Source: Jatrophihabitans sp. (lineage in GTDB: Bacteria; Actinomycetota; Actinomycetes; Mycobacteriales; Jatrophihabitantaceae). From it: DNA of 64,000 nt. Within the stretch, counting starts at the first letter, position 1. Each line of letters opens with the position of its first letter. The notes beneath the pieces are model-generated. The model was not told the DNA's origin. It saw only the letters and a list, made by a program, of their open reading frames with translations, and did no database searches. Of the stretch, positions 1 to 9,093 are shown piece after piece. The position numbers and the translations under genes were made by a program. Location of the stretch: the NCBI GenBank assembly GCA_025924515.1, contig JAICIE010000002.1, forward strand, positions 1-64,000, written 5' to 3'.

Positions 1-120
1 GCCGAGGGATACGCGAGCATCGTGGTCAACTCGACCGCAGCGTACGAGGCGCACACTGTTTTGCGCCCTACCTTCCCGCGCTCGGGCGCCCGACCCGGCC
101 GCCCTACCGAGGCTGATTGA
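1..120 (+). CDS. C-terminal end of an unidentified protein (partial)
   Basis: A reading frame is open from the left edge to a TGA at 118-120, giving 39 residues (start AEGYASIVVN, end GRPTEAD). The first 18 codons end almost only in G or C, as in the real genes here, so this looks like the tail of a coding region whose body lies outside the window. The fragment is too short for a family call. Confidence 0.4.
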   Translation, partial: AEGYASIVVNSTAAYEAHTVLRPTFPRSGARPGRPTEAD

Positions 121-436
121 CGGACAATTACACGCGGGCCGCCGGCCTGGTCTCGTGCAAGCCACGCATCTCGTTCGCCAGGTAGCTCTCCTTCTACTAG
201 TCCGAATCCCAACATTACGGCTCGCGCGACAACATGGCTTAAAAACATCGCTGAGATTCGCTCGCAAAGCAGCGACTGACCGCAGCGCCGACTCCTTCCG
301 GCGCCGCTGCGCCGTCCGCGTCCGGCACAGGTCTTAGGACGTAGGTCCGATTGCCACTACTACCCGCTGCAGGGGAGGGTCGGCCCGTCGGGCGCGGCCT
401 GCTGTCCGACCTTTCACGGGAGGAAACCTACTCATA
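121..436. other. intergenic region with no recognised gene
   Basis: About 316 bases between the partial gene and the secreted protein. The short open frame around 155-337 is Arg-rich and lacks the local codon bias, so I do not call it. A clear ribosome binding site (GGGAGGAAA, about 10 bases before the ATG) ends the region and belongs to the gene at 437. Confidence 0.5.
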
Positions 437-2032
437 ATGTTCGCAACCGGTCGTTCAGCAAGGGCGCTGATCCGCCCGCTGACGGGCTCTGCAGTGATTC
501 TCGCGGCCCTCGTAGCCACAGCTACACCCGCGCTCGCGTCCGGGGGCGGCGGCAGCGGCAGTGGCGGCAGTTCGACCACGACGACGCCGCCGATCCAACT
601 CTCGCCGGACTCGACGAACGTCGTTGCCGGCGCGACCGATGGTATCCAGGTCGTGGTCTCACCGGCGGCGCCGTCTGCCGGAGAGACGCTCAGCGTGAAG
701 GCCTCGAATGCGAGCCTGACCGCCCCGAGCAGTGTTTCGATCAGCGGCGGGTCGTTCTTCGGCCAGTTCGCCGTCACCGCGAACACCGTCACGGCCGTCA
801 CGCCGGTGACGGTCACCGTCAGCCTCGGGACGACCAGCGCGTCGACGAACCTGACGGTGAGCCCCGCGGGCACCGCGACGCTGTCGTCGGTGACGGCGTT
901 CCCGGGCGTGGCCGCTAGCGGTGACGCGGTCACCGTCGACGTGTCGCTGACCTCCTCGGCGCCACCGGGCGGGGTCACCGTCGCGTTGGCGAGCGACTCA
1001 CCGGCGCTACCGGTGCCGGCTAGCGTCTCCATCCCGGCAGGGTCGACGCTCGCGCAGGTACCGACGACCGCCGGTTCCGTCACCGCCGCGACGGTGGTTG
1101 GGCTGACGGCGTCGCTGAGCGGGGCCGCTGTCAGCGGCCACGTCGAGATCGACCCGTCGCGCGATCTCACGACGCTCGCGCTGAGCCCGGCCAGCACCGA
1201 CGGCACGCAGGGCTCGACGGGCCTGGTGACGGTGTCGGTGCCGGCCGACGGCAACAACTTCACCGTGGCACTGCAGAGTTCGAATCCCGCAGTGGCGAGC
1301 GTGCCGGCGTCCGTTGGGTTTCTGAACGGCCAGCAGACCGCGTCGTTCCCGATCTCGACGACCGCCGTAGGCGCCTCGACCGACGTCACCATCACCGCGA
1401 CCTCGGCCGGCGTCAGCAAGAGCGCCACCCTGACGGTGGTGCCGACCCCGCCGCCGGCGTTCGACGTGTCGACGGTCAGCCTGTCTCCCGCCGTCATCGT
1501 GGGCGCGGGCACGGCCACCGCCACGATCACCGCGACGACGGCCGCGCCGGCCGGCGGGGTGACCATCCCCGTGTCCAGCAGCGACAGCAAGCTGGCCTCG
1601 GTTCCGGCGGCCGTGTTCCTCCCAGCCGGGTCAACCAGCGTGTCGTTCCCGGTCACGGTGCCGAGCCAGAGCAGCTCGGTCACGGTCGGTATCAGCGCGC
1701 TGTTCAACAACCGCGGACGCGCCGGTCAGCTCGGCGTCACCCCGGCCAAGGGAGGCACCTTGCTGCAGGCGTCCACGGCCAGCCAGGTGCTCGCACCACG
1801 GCCGGTGAACGACTCTGCCACCACCGCGCTCGGGTTCTACCAGGGCGGAACGGCGTCGGTGGAGTCCGGGCAGCTGCCGCCGGGAATCTCGCTGATCAGC
1901 CCCTTCCGGCCCGGTGAGTTCGTGTTCAGCGGCTCCCCGCAGAAGGCCGGCACCTACACGTTTGTGCTGAAGTTCACCAACGTGACCACCCCGTACACGA
2001 TGGCCTACGTCTGGGTGATCACTCCCAGTTGA
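437..2032 (+). CDS. secreted Ig-like repeat protein
   Basis: A 531-residue exported protein. The N-terminus is a typical signal peptide: Arg-containing start, hydrophobic core around residues 15-30, and a cleavage-like TPALA-S site. A Gly/Ser-rich linker (GGGGSGSGGSS) follows, then about four diverged repeats of roughly 90-100 residues built on the pattern LSP..V..G....VTVS...A, which look like bacterial Ig-like beta domains. The last 60 residues (LPPGISL, then FSGSPQKAGTYTF) resemble a putative-Ig (He_PIG) module. No LPXTG or membrane anchor is visible, so it is probably released or loosely wall-bound. A strong Shine-Dalgarno sequence (GGGAGGAAA) fixes the ATG. A histidine kinase gene follows closely on the same strand. 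The binding role is unknown. Confidence 0.8.
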   Translation: MFATGRSARALIRPLTGSAVILAALVATATPALASGGGGSGSGGSSTTTTPPIQLSPDSTNVVAGATDGIQVVVSPAAPSAGETLSVKASNASLTAPSSVSISGGSFFGQFAVTANTVTAVTPVTVTVSLGTTSASTNLTVSPAGTATLSSVTAFPGVAASGDAVTVDVSLTSSAPPGGVTVALASDSPALPVPASVSIPAGSTLAQVPTTAGSVTAATVVGLTASLSGAAVSGHVEIDPSRDLTTLALSPASTDGTQGSTGLVTVSVPADGNNFTVALQSSNPAVASVPASVGFLNGQQTASFPISTTAVGASTDVTITATSAGVSKSATLTVVPTPPPAFDVSTVSLSPAVIVGAGTATATITATTAAPAGGVTIPVSSSDSKLASVPAAVFLPAGSTSVSFPVTVPSQSSSVTVGISALFNNRGRAGQLGVTPAKGGTLLQASTASQVLAPRPVNDSATTALGFYQGGTASVESGQLPPGISLISPFRPGEFVFSGSPQKAGTYTFVLKFTNVTTPYTMAYVWVITPS

Positions 2033-2187
2033 GCCGTCTCCGATCCGGTCCAGGAGCCCGTGACGTCAGCCGCCGCCGCGGGCTCCGCCGCACCGCAGCG
2101 CGCGGGCGGCCGCGGTTCCGGCCAACCCGCACGGCACACCGGCCGGTCATGATGGGCACTCCGCCGCCGTCGTTCAGGGAGTGGTCC

Positions 2188-3519
2188 GTGCCGTCTGTCG
2201 GGCACCGTTCCGCGCGAAGCGTCGCTATCCCGGTCATCGGGTTCCTGCTCGCCGGTGCGCTCGCAGTCGGTGTCATCGCGACGGCGGTCATGCTGCTGTG
2301 GCGCCGCCAGGCGCAGGACGAGGCAGTCCGCCAGGCCCGCGTCCTGACCGGCGTGGAGGCGCACAATGTCGTCGGGCCGGCGTTGTCCGACGCAGCACTC
2401 GTGCGAGGCACGCCCGCCCGGCGGCGTCTCGACGCGCTGGTACGCGCGCACGTCATCGACCACGACGTCGTCCGGGTGAAGGTTTGGGCCGCGAACGGAA
2501 CCGTTGTCTACTCGGACGACCCCTCGCTGATCGGCCGGCGGTTCGCTCTCGGCCAGGACGAGCAGCGCGCGATCGCCGGCGCGTCCCCGGTGGCCGTCGT
2601 CAGCAACCTGACCGCGCCGGAGAACCGCGACGAACGACGGTTCGGCAAGCTCCTCGAGGTCTACCTCGGGGTCCGTACCTCGTCGGGGCGACGGCTGCTG
2701 TTCGAGACCTACCAGCGTTACGACGCGATCGACGCCTCCTCCCGACGCATCATGCGTGGCGCGCTTCCCGCGTTGATCGCGGGACTGGTGGTGCTCTATG
2801 CGGTGCAGATTCCGCTCGCCTACGGCCTCGCGACCCGGCTGCGCCGCGCCCGCAGCGACCGCGAACGGGCATTGGCCGACGCGCTCGCCGCCAGCGACCA
2901 GGAACGTCGACGCATTGCAGCCGACCTGCACGATGGCGTCGTGCAGGGCCTCGCCGGGGTGAGTTACACCCTGTCGGCAGTCGCCGATCGGGCCGCAGCC
3001 GACAGCCACACAGCAACCGCAGACGTCGTGCGCCGCGCCGGGCAGGACCTGCGCAGCTGGGTCCGCGAACTGCGCACCCTCGTCGTGACCATCGCTCCGC
3101 CCAAACTGCACGACGCGGGCCTCGCGGCCGCGTTGGAGGACCTCCGCGGCAGCCTGACGACGCGGGGTATCGCCGTGACCACCGACATCGGCACCCTTCC
3201 CAAGCTCGACCCCCAGGTGGAGACCCTGGCCTTCCGCGTCGCGCAGGAAGCCGTTCGCAACGTCATCAAGCACGCGGACGCACGGACCGTTGCCGTCACC
3301 GCCGAACTCGTCGGCGATCGGCTGCGCATCGAAGTCGCCGACGACGGTCAGGGCCTGACCCGAACCACCAACGGCGCGCACGGTGGAGGGCAGGGACTGC
3401 GGCTGCTGGCCGATCTGACCCGCTCCAACGGCGGCGAGCTGGACATCGAGAGTTCATCCGACGGCGCCGGAACCACCGTGCGCCTGAATCTGCCCGCTCA
3501 TCGACAGGTCGCGTCGTGA
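2188..3519 (+). CDS. NarL/DegS-type sensor histidine kinase
   Basis: A membrane sensor kinase. After a short N-terminus comes a transmembrane helix (PVIGFLLAGALAVGVI), an extracytoplasmic sensor segment of roughly 150 residues, a second helix (ALPALIAGLVVLYAV), and then HisKA_3 with the phospho-acceptor His248 in ADLHDGVVQGLAG. The HATPase domain has the N-box QEAVRNVIKHA and the G-box DDGQGL. The frame is open from a TTG at 2029, with an ATG at 2149. I chose GTG 2188 because AGGGAG sits 7 bases before it; that gives 443 residues. The gene overlaps the response regulator at 3516 by 4 bases (GTGA), so the two form a pair. The signal is unknown; the secreted Ig-like protein upstream may belong to the same function. 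Confidence 0.9.
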   Translation: MPSVGHRSARSVAIPVIGFLLAGALAVGVIATAVMLLWRRQAQDEAVRQARVLTGVEAHNVVGPALSDAALVRGTPARRRLDALVRAHVIDHDVVRVKVWAANGTVVYSDDPSLIGRRFALGQDEQRAIAGASPVAVVSNLTAPENRDERRFGKLLEVYLGVRTSSGRRLLFETYQRYDAIDASSRRIMRGALPALIAGLVVLYAVQIPLAYGLATRLRRARSDRERALADALAASDQERRRIAADLHDGVVQGLAGVSYTLSAVADRAAADSHTATADVVRRAGQDLRSWVRELRTLVVTIAPPKLHDAGLAAALEDLRGSLTTRGIAVTTDIGTLPKLDPQVETLAFRVAQEAVRNVIKHADARTVAVTAELVGDRLRIEVADDGQGLTRTTNGAHGGGQGLRLLADLTRSNGGELDIESSSDGAGTTVRLNLPAHRQVAS

Positions 3520-4139
3520 GCATTTCCGTTCTCATCGTCGACGACCACCCCATCATCCGAAACGGTTTGGCGGACCTGCTGGGGACCCAACCCGACATCC
3601 AGCTGCTCGGTGCGGTTCCCGACGGAGTCGAGGCCGTGCGCCTAGCCGGCGAAACCCACCCCGACGTCGTCCTGATGGACCTGTCCATGCCGGGGATCGA
3701 CGGGGTCGAGGCGACCCGCCAGCTGGTCGCGACCGCGCCCAACAGCAAAGTCGTAATCCTCACATCATTCTCGGAGGCACAGCGGATCACCGCTGCCGTG
3801 CAGGCCGGAGCCGTCGGCTACCTACTCAAGGACGCCGAACCGGAAGCGCTGCTGGCCGGAGTCCGGTCCGCCGCGGCGGGCGACGCCCCATTCGACGCCC
3901 GAGCAGCTCGCGCCCTGCTTCCCCCATCCACCAACCGCAGCCCAGCCCACCCATTGACCGCACGAGAGCGCGAAATCCTCACACTTGTGACCGATGGCTA
4001 CCCGAACAAGGCCATCGCCCGGCGACTCGGCATCAGCGAAAAGACCGTCAAATCGCACCTCACCAACGTCTTCGCCGCCATTGGCGTGACCGACCGAACC
4101 TCGGCCGCGGTATGGGCACAGCGCAACGGAATCGGGTGA
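3516..4139 (+). CDS. LuxR/NarL-family response regulator
   Basis: A 207-residue two-domain response regulator. The receiver domain (1-120) has the acidic pair in VDDHP, the phospho-acceptor Asp55 in LMDLSMPG, and the switch Thr/Lys in LTSF and LLKDA. The C-terminal LuxR-type HTH starts at PLTAREREIL and contains the recognition segment SEKTVKSHLTNVF. The GTG start overlaps the kinase stop codon, so translation is probably coupled and the kinase at 2188 is the partner. The targets are not identified. Confidence 0.93.
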   Translation: MSISVLIVDDHPIIRNGLADLLGTQPDIQLLGAVPDGVEAVRLAGETHPDVVLMDLSMPGIDGVEATRQLVATAPNSKVVILTSFSEAQRITAAVQAGAVGYLLKDAEPEALLAGVRSAAAGDAPFDARAARALLPPSTNRSPAHPLTAREREILTLVTDGYPNKAIARRLGISEKTVKSHLTNVFAAIGVTDRTSAAVWAQRNGIG

Positions 4140-4342
4140 GCAGCCAGCGACTCGGATGGTCCTCGTAGGCACCCATGGGCCAAGCTGGGCCACCAGTCAG
4201 CCGTATTGGTCCTGCGATCCCTCCTACCGTCGGTCTGCGGGCGGATCGGCTCTTCCGACCGCTCGCGATGCCGGCCGAATCACCGCCGTGCCACGCCTCA
4301 TGGGTGCGGTCACAAAACCGCGGGCTGATGCCGCTGACCGCG

Positions 4343-5177
4343 TTATGCATTCGATTGCGTAAATGACTCGCCTAGACTGCGGGCGGTCCAGGTCAGGTTG
4401 CGGACCTCGGGCACCGCGTGACCTACGCCTCGGCCACAGCCCCGCCGATACGGTCGGCTTCGGCGACGCTGACCGCGCCGTCGACCAACCCTCGAGTTCC
4501 AGCCGCAGCGTCCGGCCGGTCCAGCAGCCGCGCGCGTGGACGTGCCGAACGCCGGGAACGTTCCCGGCGGCGGCCTCGGCGGCCGTGACCAGGTCGGGTT
4601 CCATCCCGTCCATCGCCGGTGCACTACGTCGCCGGTGACCTCCCAGCCCACGTGCGCGATGAACGCGGTCACCGCCAGCCGGCCACCGGGTCACTGCACC
4701 GCTGACCGAACGCGACGGCGACCAGGCCGACCAACGCGCCAGCGGAGGACGCGCGTCGAGCCAGGAGTGCTTGGCGTCGGCCATCAGCGTGCGCGATCAG
4801 CTTGCGGACGCTCTCGACGCGGCGCACACGGCGCTGGCCTAGACGACGACCGCGATGCCGACCCCGGCAAGGTCCTCGGCCCGCTCGTAGCCGTACGGGT
4901 AGCCGTCGGTCGGTGTCCGCTTCGAGGCGAGGAAGCCGTGGAAGACCAGCAGGCTGGTGGACACGTCCGACAGGTTGTGCAGCGCGTCGCCGAGCAGTCC
5001 CATCGAGCCGGTGAGCACAGCGATGAGCAGCTTCATGGCGCCGGTCACCGCGAGGCCGATCGCGCTGACGGCGACCGCCCGGTTGGCCTGCCGCCGCTCA
5101 CCGGCGTCGTCGGCGACGGTCGTCAGCGCGAAACGGGCCGCAGGGTCAACGCCAGTGGTGCGGTGAAGGTCAGTCAT
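4343..5177 (-). pseudogene. broken cation diffusion facilitator (CDF) transporter
   Basis: Pieces of one CDF-family metal transporter lie in order but in different frames. The N-terminal 112 residues (MTDLHRTTG to AGVGIAVVV, with the helix and metal-site segment GDALHNLSD) end at a TAG at 4841-4839 where relatives have Trp. Just after it ESVRKLIAH continues in another frame. MADAKHSWLD follows at 4784 after an apparent loss of about 35 codons. The C-terminal domain is split again: HVGWEVTGDVVHR in one frame, DLVTAAEAAAGNVPGVRHVH in another, and PEVRNLTWTARS at the end. One nonsense change, one deletion and several frameshifts make a functional product very unlikely. Family members are normally about 300 residues. 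Confidence 0.85.
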
Positions 5178-5270
5178 CCTCCCCGTCCGCCTCGCGACGT
5201 CCTCCGGGCGTTCCGTTCGAGGCTGTTTCCTAGCCTTGCGCTGGGCTCGGCGTCTGGACTGCCGACTCGG

Positions 5271-5741
5271 CTACTTCAGCGGGATGTCGTATCCTGACCC
5301 GCGCTCATGCTCTGGGCGCGGACCGAACCACCGGCGATCTTGGCTGGCGATCGGCAGGTCGTTGATGCTTGCTTCACGGCGACGCATGAGCCCCTGGTCG
5401 TCGAACTCCCACAGTTCGTTGCCGTAGCTGCGCCACCATTGACCGGTGGCGTCGTGGCATTCGTATTGGAAGCGGACGGCGATGCGGTTTACCCAAAAGT
5501 CCCATAGGCTTTTACGGAGCACATACTCCAGTTCGCGTTCCCATTTTGCGGTGAGAAACTTGACAATTTCCTCTCGACCGTCGATGAATTGATCCCGGTT
5601 CCGCCACATGCAGTCGGGGGTGTAGGCGAGGCTGACCCGGTGCGGGTCGCGGGTGTTCCAGGCATCCTCGGCCGCCTGCACCTTCGCGCGGGCGCTGTCG
5701 AGGTCGAACGGCGGGAACGGTGGCCGGGGTTCAGTCATCAC
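5271..5741 (-). CDS. DUF1348 (NTF2-like) family protein
   Basis: A 156-residue protein of the nuclear transport factor 2-like fold, DUF1348 type. The pattern is clear: [20 protein letters not shown], then [34 protein letters not shown] and the C-terminal [11 protein letters not shown]. The length is usual for the family, which often has uncharacterised or stress-related roles. AAGGGAAGGAA precedes the start; two ATG codons are adjacent and either could be used. It stands alone between degraded genes, so its context says little. Confidence 0.85.
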   Translation of the reverse strand: MMTEPRPPFPPFDLDSARAKVQAAEDAWNTRDPHRVSLAYTPDCMWRNRDQFIDGREEIVKFLTAKWERELEYVLRKSLWDFWVNRIAVRFQYECHDATGQWWRSYGNELWEFDDQGLMRRREASINDLPIASQDRRWFGPRPEHERGSGYDIPLK

Positions 5742-5879
5742 AAGTTCCTTCCCTTCATGGTCGGCCAGGGGTGGCCGCAGGCATCAACGGCGCCGGGATC
5801 ATTCTTCCGGTCTACATGAGCACCGGTGCCACTGACTCGACCGGTATCGATCGTGTCGCTTCGGCCCACCGGTCGGCCG

Positions 5880-6207
5880 GCCGATTACCCGTGACGTCAC
5901 GTGATGCTCGCAGCCGGACCGCGGCGCAGGTCCGGCCCTGCGTTTGATCAGCACCCGATTCTCTTCGCGCGGATCTCGCGCGACCGAGCCAGTGCCCGGT
6001 CCTCGCCTGTGCATGAAATCCTCCTGGACATACACTGCCACGGTCGGACCTCGACCGTTCCGTCGGCAGAGGCTCCCCACACACCTCGCACATGCCGTAG
6101 CTGCGGTCGGCCGACTTGAACAAGATGGCCGCCGACCTGACCGGCCGGCTCGCGGTGAGCTCCGCCAGCTGAAGTCGAAGTTCTCGTCCGACCTCTAAGG
6201 GGCGCTC
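5880..6207 (-). pseudogene. probable broken TraR/DksA-type zinc-finger gene
   Basis: One frame gives LRLQLAELTASRPV followed by RSYGMCEVCGEPLPTER, close to the CxxC half of a TraR/DksA C4 zinc finger. The second half does not continue in that frame. A neighbouring frame carries VYVQEDFMHRR and ARDPREENRVL. The best reading is a frameshifted or diverged DksA-like gene that has lost its second cysteine pair. The limits are approximate and the assignment rests on a short motif. Confidence 0.35.
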
Positions 6208-6437
6208 CATATCAAGGTCCGGCTCTCGCGGCGCAGGATGTTCTTGACCGGCCAGCGCCCAGAGCGAGTGACACCATTGTCGGGCGGCCTGCACTGCCTG
6301 TCTACGACCCCCAGGCACGTGACATCCCGTGGGCGCTCAGTGCCCGTGCGCCGAGCGCGCTGGCCAGTGGAAACGCCCGGACGAGCGCGGTGCGGCCGGT
6401 GCGATCGCCTGTGTCGGCGATGCGATACAAAGTAGTG

Positions 6438-6920
6438 GTGAGCGAACTCGCCGAGCTGCCCGTGACAACGATCGACGGAGAGCGGACCACGTTCGGCGCA
6501 CTCGTCGGGGGCAGAACTGCGCTCGTCGTCAACGTGGCCAGCCGATGCGGCCTTACACCGCAATACACCGCGCTTGAGGGGCTGCAAAGAACCTACGCCG
6601 ACCGGGGGTTCACGGTCGTCGGTTTCCCGTGCGATCAGTTTCACGGTCAGGAGCCTGGTAGCGAGGCGGATATCGCAGAGTTCTGCAGCTCGCAGTACGG
6701 CGTGACGTTTCCGATGTCGAGCAAGGTTGAGGTCAACGGCGAGGACCGCGACCCGATCTATGCCACGCTGACCGCTGCGGGCGGACCGGCTGACATTCGC
6801 TGGAACTTCGAGAAGTTCCTCGTTGATGGAACAGGCAGGGTAGTCGCGCGGTTCGAGCCACGGACGGAGCCCGACGCAGCCGAGGTCATCGATGCGATCG
6901 AAGGCACCCTCACCCGCTGA
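6438..6920 (+). CDS. glutathione peroxidase family protein
   Basis: A thiol peroxidase of the glutathione peroxidase family, probably thioredoxin- or mycothiol-linked since actinobacteria usually lack glutathione. The peroxidatic residue is Cys, not selenocysteine, in NVASRCGLTPQY. The other signatures are FPCDQFHGQEPG and the C-terminal WNFEKFLVDGTGRVVARF with the catalytic Trp-Asn pair. The GTG at 6438 gives MSELAELPVTTIDG and 160 residues, matching the family start and length. An ATG at 6420 is possible. Neither has a clear ribosome binding site, so the message may be leaderless. Confidence 0.88.
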   Translation: MSELAELPVTTIDGERTTFGALVGGRTALVVNVASRCGLTPQYTALEGLQRTYADRGFTVVGFPCDQFHGQEPGSEADIAEFCSSQYGVTFPMSSKVEVNGEDRDPIYATLTAAGGPADIRWNFEKFLVDGTGRVVARFEPRTEPDAAEVIDAIEGTLTR

Positions 6921-7403
6921 GCCCGAGCCGCAGTCGATCTATCGTCTGACTGCTCCACGGTGTGCCCTGTCACGCTTCACCGACCAGCCGTCTCGGCACG
7001 GCAGGGATTTCCCGGCGGTCCCTCTGGATTTGCAGCATCTGGAGGGCGGGCCAGCCCTGTCTGGGCGTTCCCGCCGTGCGCGTGCCGCCAGCCGTTAGAT
7101 CACTCGGGGTACTCGTCCTCGACGACGCGCGGATCGGCCGGAATGAACCCTGCAGGTGTCCTGACCGTTGCCATCAGCCCGACCTTGGTCTTCCCGGGCT
7201 GGGCCGGTGGAGGATTCCTGCAGGGGTGGCGGTCGAGTGCGGTCACGGCTCGTCAGGCGAGGTCGGTCGTCGTCATGCCTACGGCGGCTTTCATTCGGTT
7301 CGACGGCCGCGTGTCTGCCGGTGAGGGCGGGCAGGAGCCCACGGGCGAGCGCGGCACCGGCAAAAGGCTTGACGCAAAACGACTCACGCTGATGTCCGTG
7401 CGT
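6921..7403. other. long gap with only a short doubtful minus-strand frame
   Basis: About 480 bases with no convincing gene. The only suggestive stretch is a 48-codon minus-strand frame, GTG at 7246 to TGA at 7100. It ends ATVRTPAGFIPADPRVVEDEYPE and reads like the tail of a real protein. It has no ribosome binding site and no recognised family, so it may be a gene remnant. This fits the decayed state of the neighbouring 4-8.5 kb. Confidence 0.35.
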
Positions 7404-8159
7404 TTAGTAGCCGCAGGATCGTTGCCGCGATCGAGCACCCGGGGTGCCACGGCCGGAGCGAGGCGACCTTTGTCGACGCTGACTGGTCTTTGTCATAGGC
7501 CGCAGGGCGGCCCACTGGATCAAGGCCATTTCTGGCTCTTCTCGCGGTCCGAAGTGATCCCCGTCGACCCATACGACCTCGACATCCGGCAGATGCCGTT
7601 GGTACCACTCCATGTGTTGTGCCGGCATGCTGCGATCGCCCCGAGCGAACATCATCCTGACGGGAACCGCGACCTCGTACATCTCGAAGCCCCACGGCTC
7701 AGAGAACGCAAGCCAGTCCTGCAGATATCCCTCAGGGCCTTGCCGGCTGGCCTCATTGAAGGCCTGGCGAAGCATCTCGACCACCGGGTCGGGGACCGAC
7801 AGCCCGGGCAGGCCTGCGTCGCTCCATGAAACGAAGTCCGCCCACTCCGCTCACAACGCGTCGACATTTCGGGCCTGGACGTTCCGCCAGAACTGCTCGA
7901 CGTCTGCGGCCATGCCCTCGAAGAACGCGAGATCTCGCGCCGCAAGCGGTGCACTCACGACGACCGCGGCACATCGCAGCACGCGCGTCGGCAGGGCCAA
8001 CCGCGACGGCCAATGCATGCCCGGCGCAACCCGAGACTCCGAACACGCCAAACGGTCCGAGACCCAGGGCGTCAGCGATGCCTTCGACGTCAGCCGCCGC
8101 ATTGATCACCCGACGCCCAGTCTGTGAGGTCGACTCGCCATAGCCGGGCCGGTCATACC
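7404..8159 (-). pseudogene. broken alpha/beta hydrolase, 5' end cut by IS remnant
   Basis: Read on the minus strand, the gene begins at the IS junction with YDRPGYGES and continues through VINAAADVEGIADALGLG and FGVFGVSGCAGHALAVA, the nucleophile elbow with Ser in GxSG. The frame is then lost. The cap region reappears in other frames (LPTRVLRCAAVVVSAPL; AADVEQFWRNV). The last 126 codons (MVEMLRQAFNEASRQGPEG, then ARGDRSMP with the acidic residue and GDHFGPREEP with the catalytic His) are intact. The first 40 or so codons are missing where the IS3 element abuts. It is a dead member of the alpha/beta hydrolase fold family. Confidence 0.8.
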
Positions 8160-8505
8160 TGAGGTTGCCCCGCTTTGACGGACAGGGTCGATGGCTTGAT
8201 CAGGCTACCTTCGCCAGGGCCTGCTTTCCGGTAGCCGCTCCCAACTGATTCGGTATCAAGGTAGCCGAGCACGCTGTGCAGTCGGGTGCCGTTGAACCAG
8301 CCGATGTAGTCGACGATCGCGTGGCGTGCCGCGGTGCGGGTCGGCCAGGAGCGTTGGTCGAGGCACTCGCCCTTGAGTGAGGCGAAGAACGACTCGGCGA
8401 GCGCGTTGTCCCAGCATTGGCCGGTGCGCCCGACCGAGAGCGTGACGTCGAGTTCGCCGGCGAGGCTGGCGTAGTCGCGGCTGGTGTACCCAGCGTCCGG
8501 TCTAT
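8160..8505 (-). mobile_element. IS3-family insertion sequence remnant (3' end of orfB)
   Basis: The minus-strand translation gives the last 90 or so residues of an IS3-family DDE transposase: YTSRDYASLAGELDVTLS, GRTGQCWDNALAESFFASLK with the final catalytic Glu, then YIGWFNGTRLHSVLGYL. One extra C shifts the frame just before the expected end (IPNQLGAATGKQALAKVA then TGA in the +1 frame). The element ends with TGAGGTTGCCCCGCTTTGAC, which looks like an IS3 terminal repeat and marks the junction with the broken hydrolase. The 5' part (orfA and most of orfB) is missing near 8505, next to the SRPBCC gene. Confidence 0.82.
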
Positions 8506-8530
8506 GCCGCTGATCGGTCGCGCGGTCGGG

Positions 8531-9013
8531 TCAGGCCGACTGCTCGGCTGCGGCCTTGATGCGGGACAGGGTGGTGATCATGCCCTGGTGCAGGTCGGCG
8601 TCGCGGTCGCTGCTGCCGACCCACTTCTCCGTCAGCCAGCTCATCGCCGACCCGAGCGGGCGCTCGGCGTCGAAGGACTCGGTGACGCGCGTCCCGGTGG
8701 CCGTCGGTTCCATGACGTAGCGCCAGGTGTAGGAGCCGATCGCGAACCCGCTGCGGTTGAAGGCGAACTCACGGCCCGGCTCGGCGACTGTGACGCGCGG
8801 CTTGTTGAACCACGCCGGCCCGCGAGCGCCCTTGTTCTTGGCCTTGAAGCGGGCCCCAACCGCGGGTCCTGCCGCGCCGGTGGCCCAGGTGCAGCGGACG
8901 CACTCCGGGCTCCACTGGCCCATTCGAGTGATGTCGGAGACCAGCGCGTAGACCTGGTCGGGCGGGGCTGTGATGTCGATGGTGACGTCGTCGTGAGCGA
9001 TGCGCTTGGACAT
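8531..9013 (-). CDS. SRPBCC (polyketide cyclase/START-like) family protein
   Basis: A 160-residue single-domain SRPBCC protein with the typical opening IDITAPPDQVYALVSDITRMGQWSPEC, a mid-segment GARFKAKNK, and the amphipathic C-terminal helix ending ISRIKAAAEQ-like (LSRIKAAAEQSA). Such proteins bind hydrophobic ligands in a helix-grip pocket. AGGGAG precedes the ATG. It diverges from the TetR gene at 9087. The shared intergenic region has two copies of the palindrome CTGTCARTGACAG, so TetR very likely represses it. The ligand is unknown. Confidence 0.88.
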   Translation of the reverse strand: MSKRIAHDDVTIDITAPPDQVYALVSDITRMGQWSPECVRCTWATGAAGPAVGARFKAKNKGARGPAWFNKPRVTVAEPGREFAFNRSGFAIGSYTWRYVMEPTATGTRVTESFDAERPLGSAMSWLTEKWVGSSDRDADLHQGMITTLSRIKAAAEQSA

Positions 9014-9031
9014 TGAAACTCCCTGGATCGT

Positions 9032-9044
9032 CTGTCAGTGACAG
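9032..9044. promoter_or_regulatory. palindromic operator CTGTCAGTGACAG (TetR site 1)
   Basis: A 13-base palindrome with arms CTGTCA/TGACAG, 19 bases upstream of the SRPBCC start. The same arms recur at 9081-9093. Placement in a TetR divergent promoter supports a TetR operator. Confidence 0.7.
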
Positions 9045-9080
9045 GTCTTGACGGGATGACGATGGCATCGGCAGACTTAT

Positions 9081-9093
9081 CTGTCAATGACAG
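9081..9093. promoter_or_regulatory. palindromic operator CTGTCAATGACAG (TetR site 2)
   Basis: The second copy of the arms, extended here to ATCTGTCAATGACAGAT (9079-9095). It overlaps the proposed ATG of the TetR gene at 9087, so bound repressor could block its own transcription or translation start. Confidence 0.7.

Noticed and set aside
334-1710. 458-codon minus-strand open frame opposite the secreted Ig-like protein
   Set aside because: It is the antisense shadow of a Ser/Thr/Val-rich repeat gene. It has no ribosome site or family motif, and the plus strand has signal peptide, repeats and a strong ribosome binding site.
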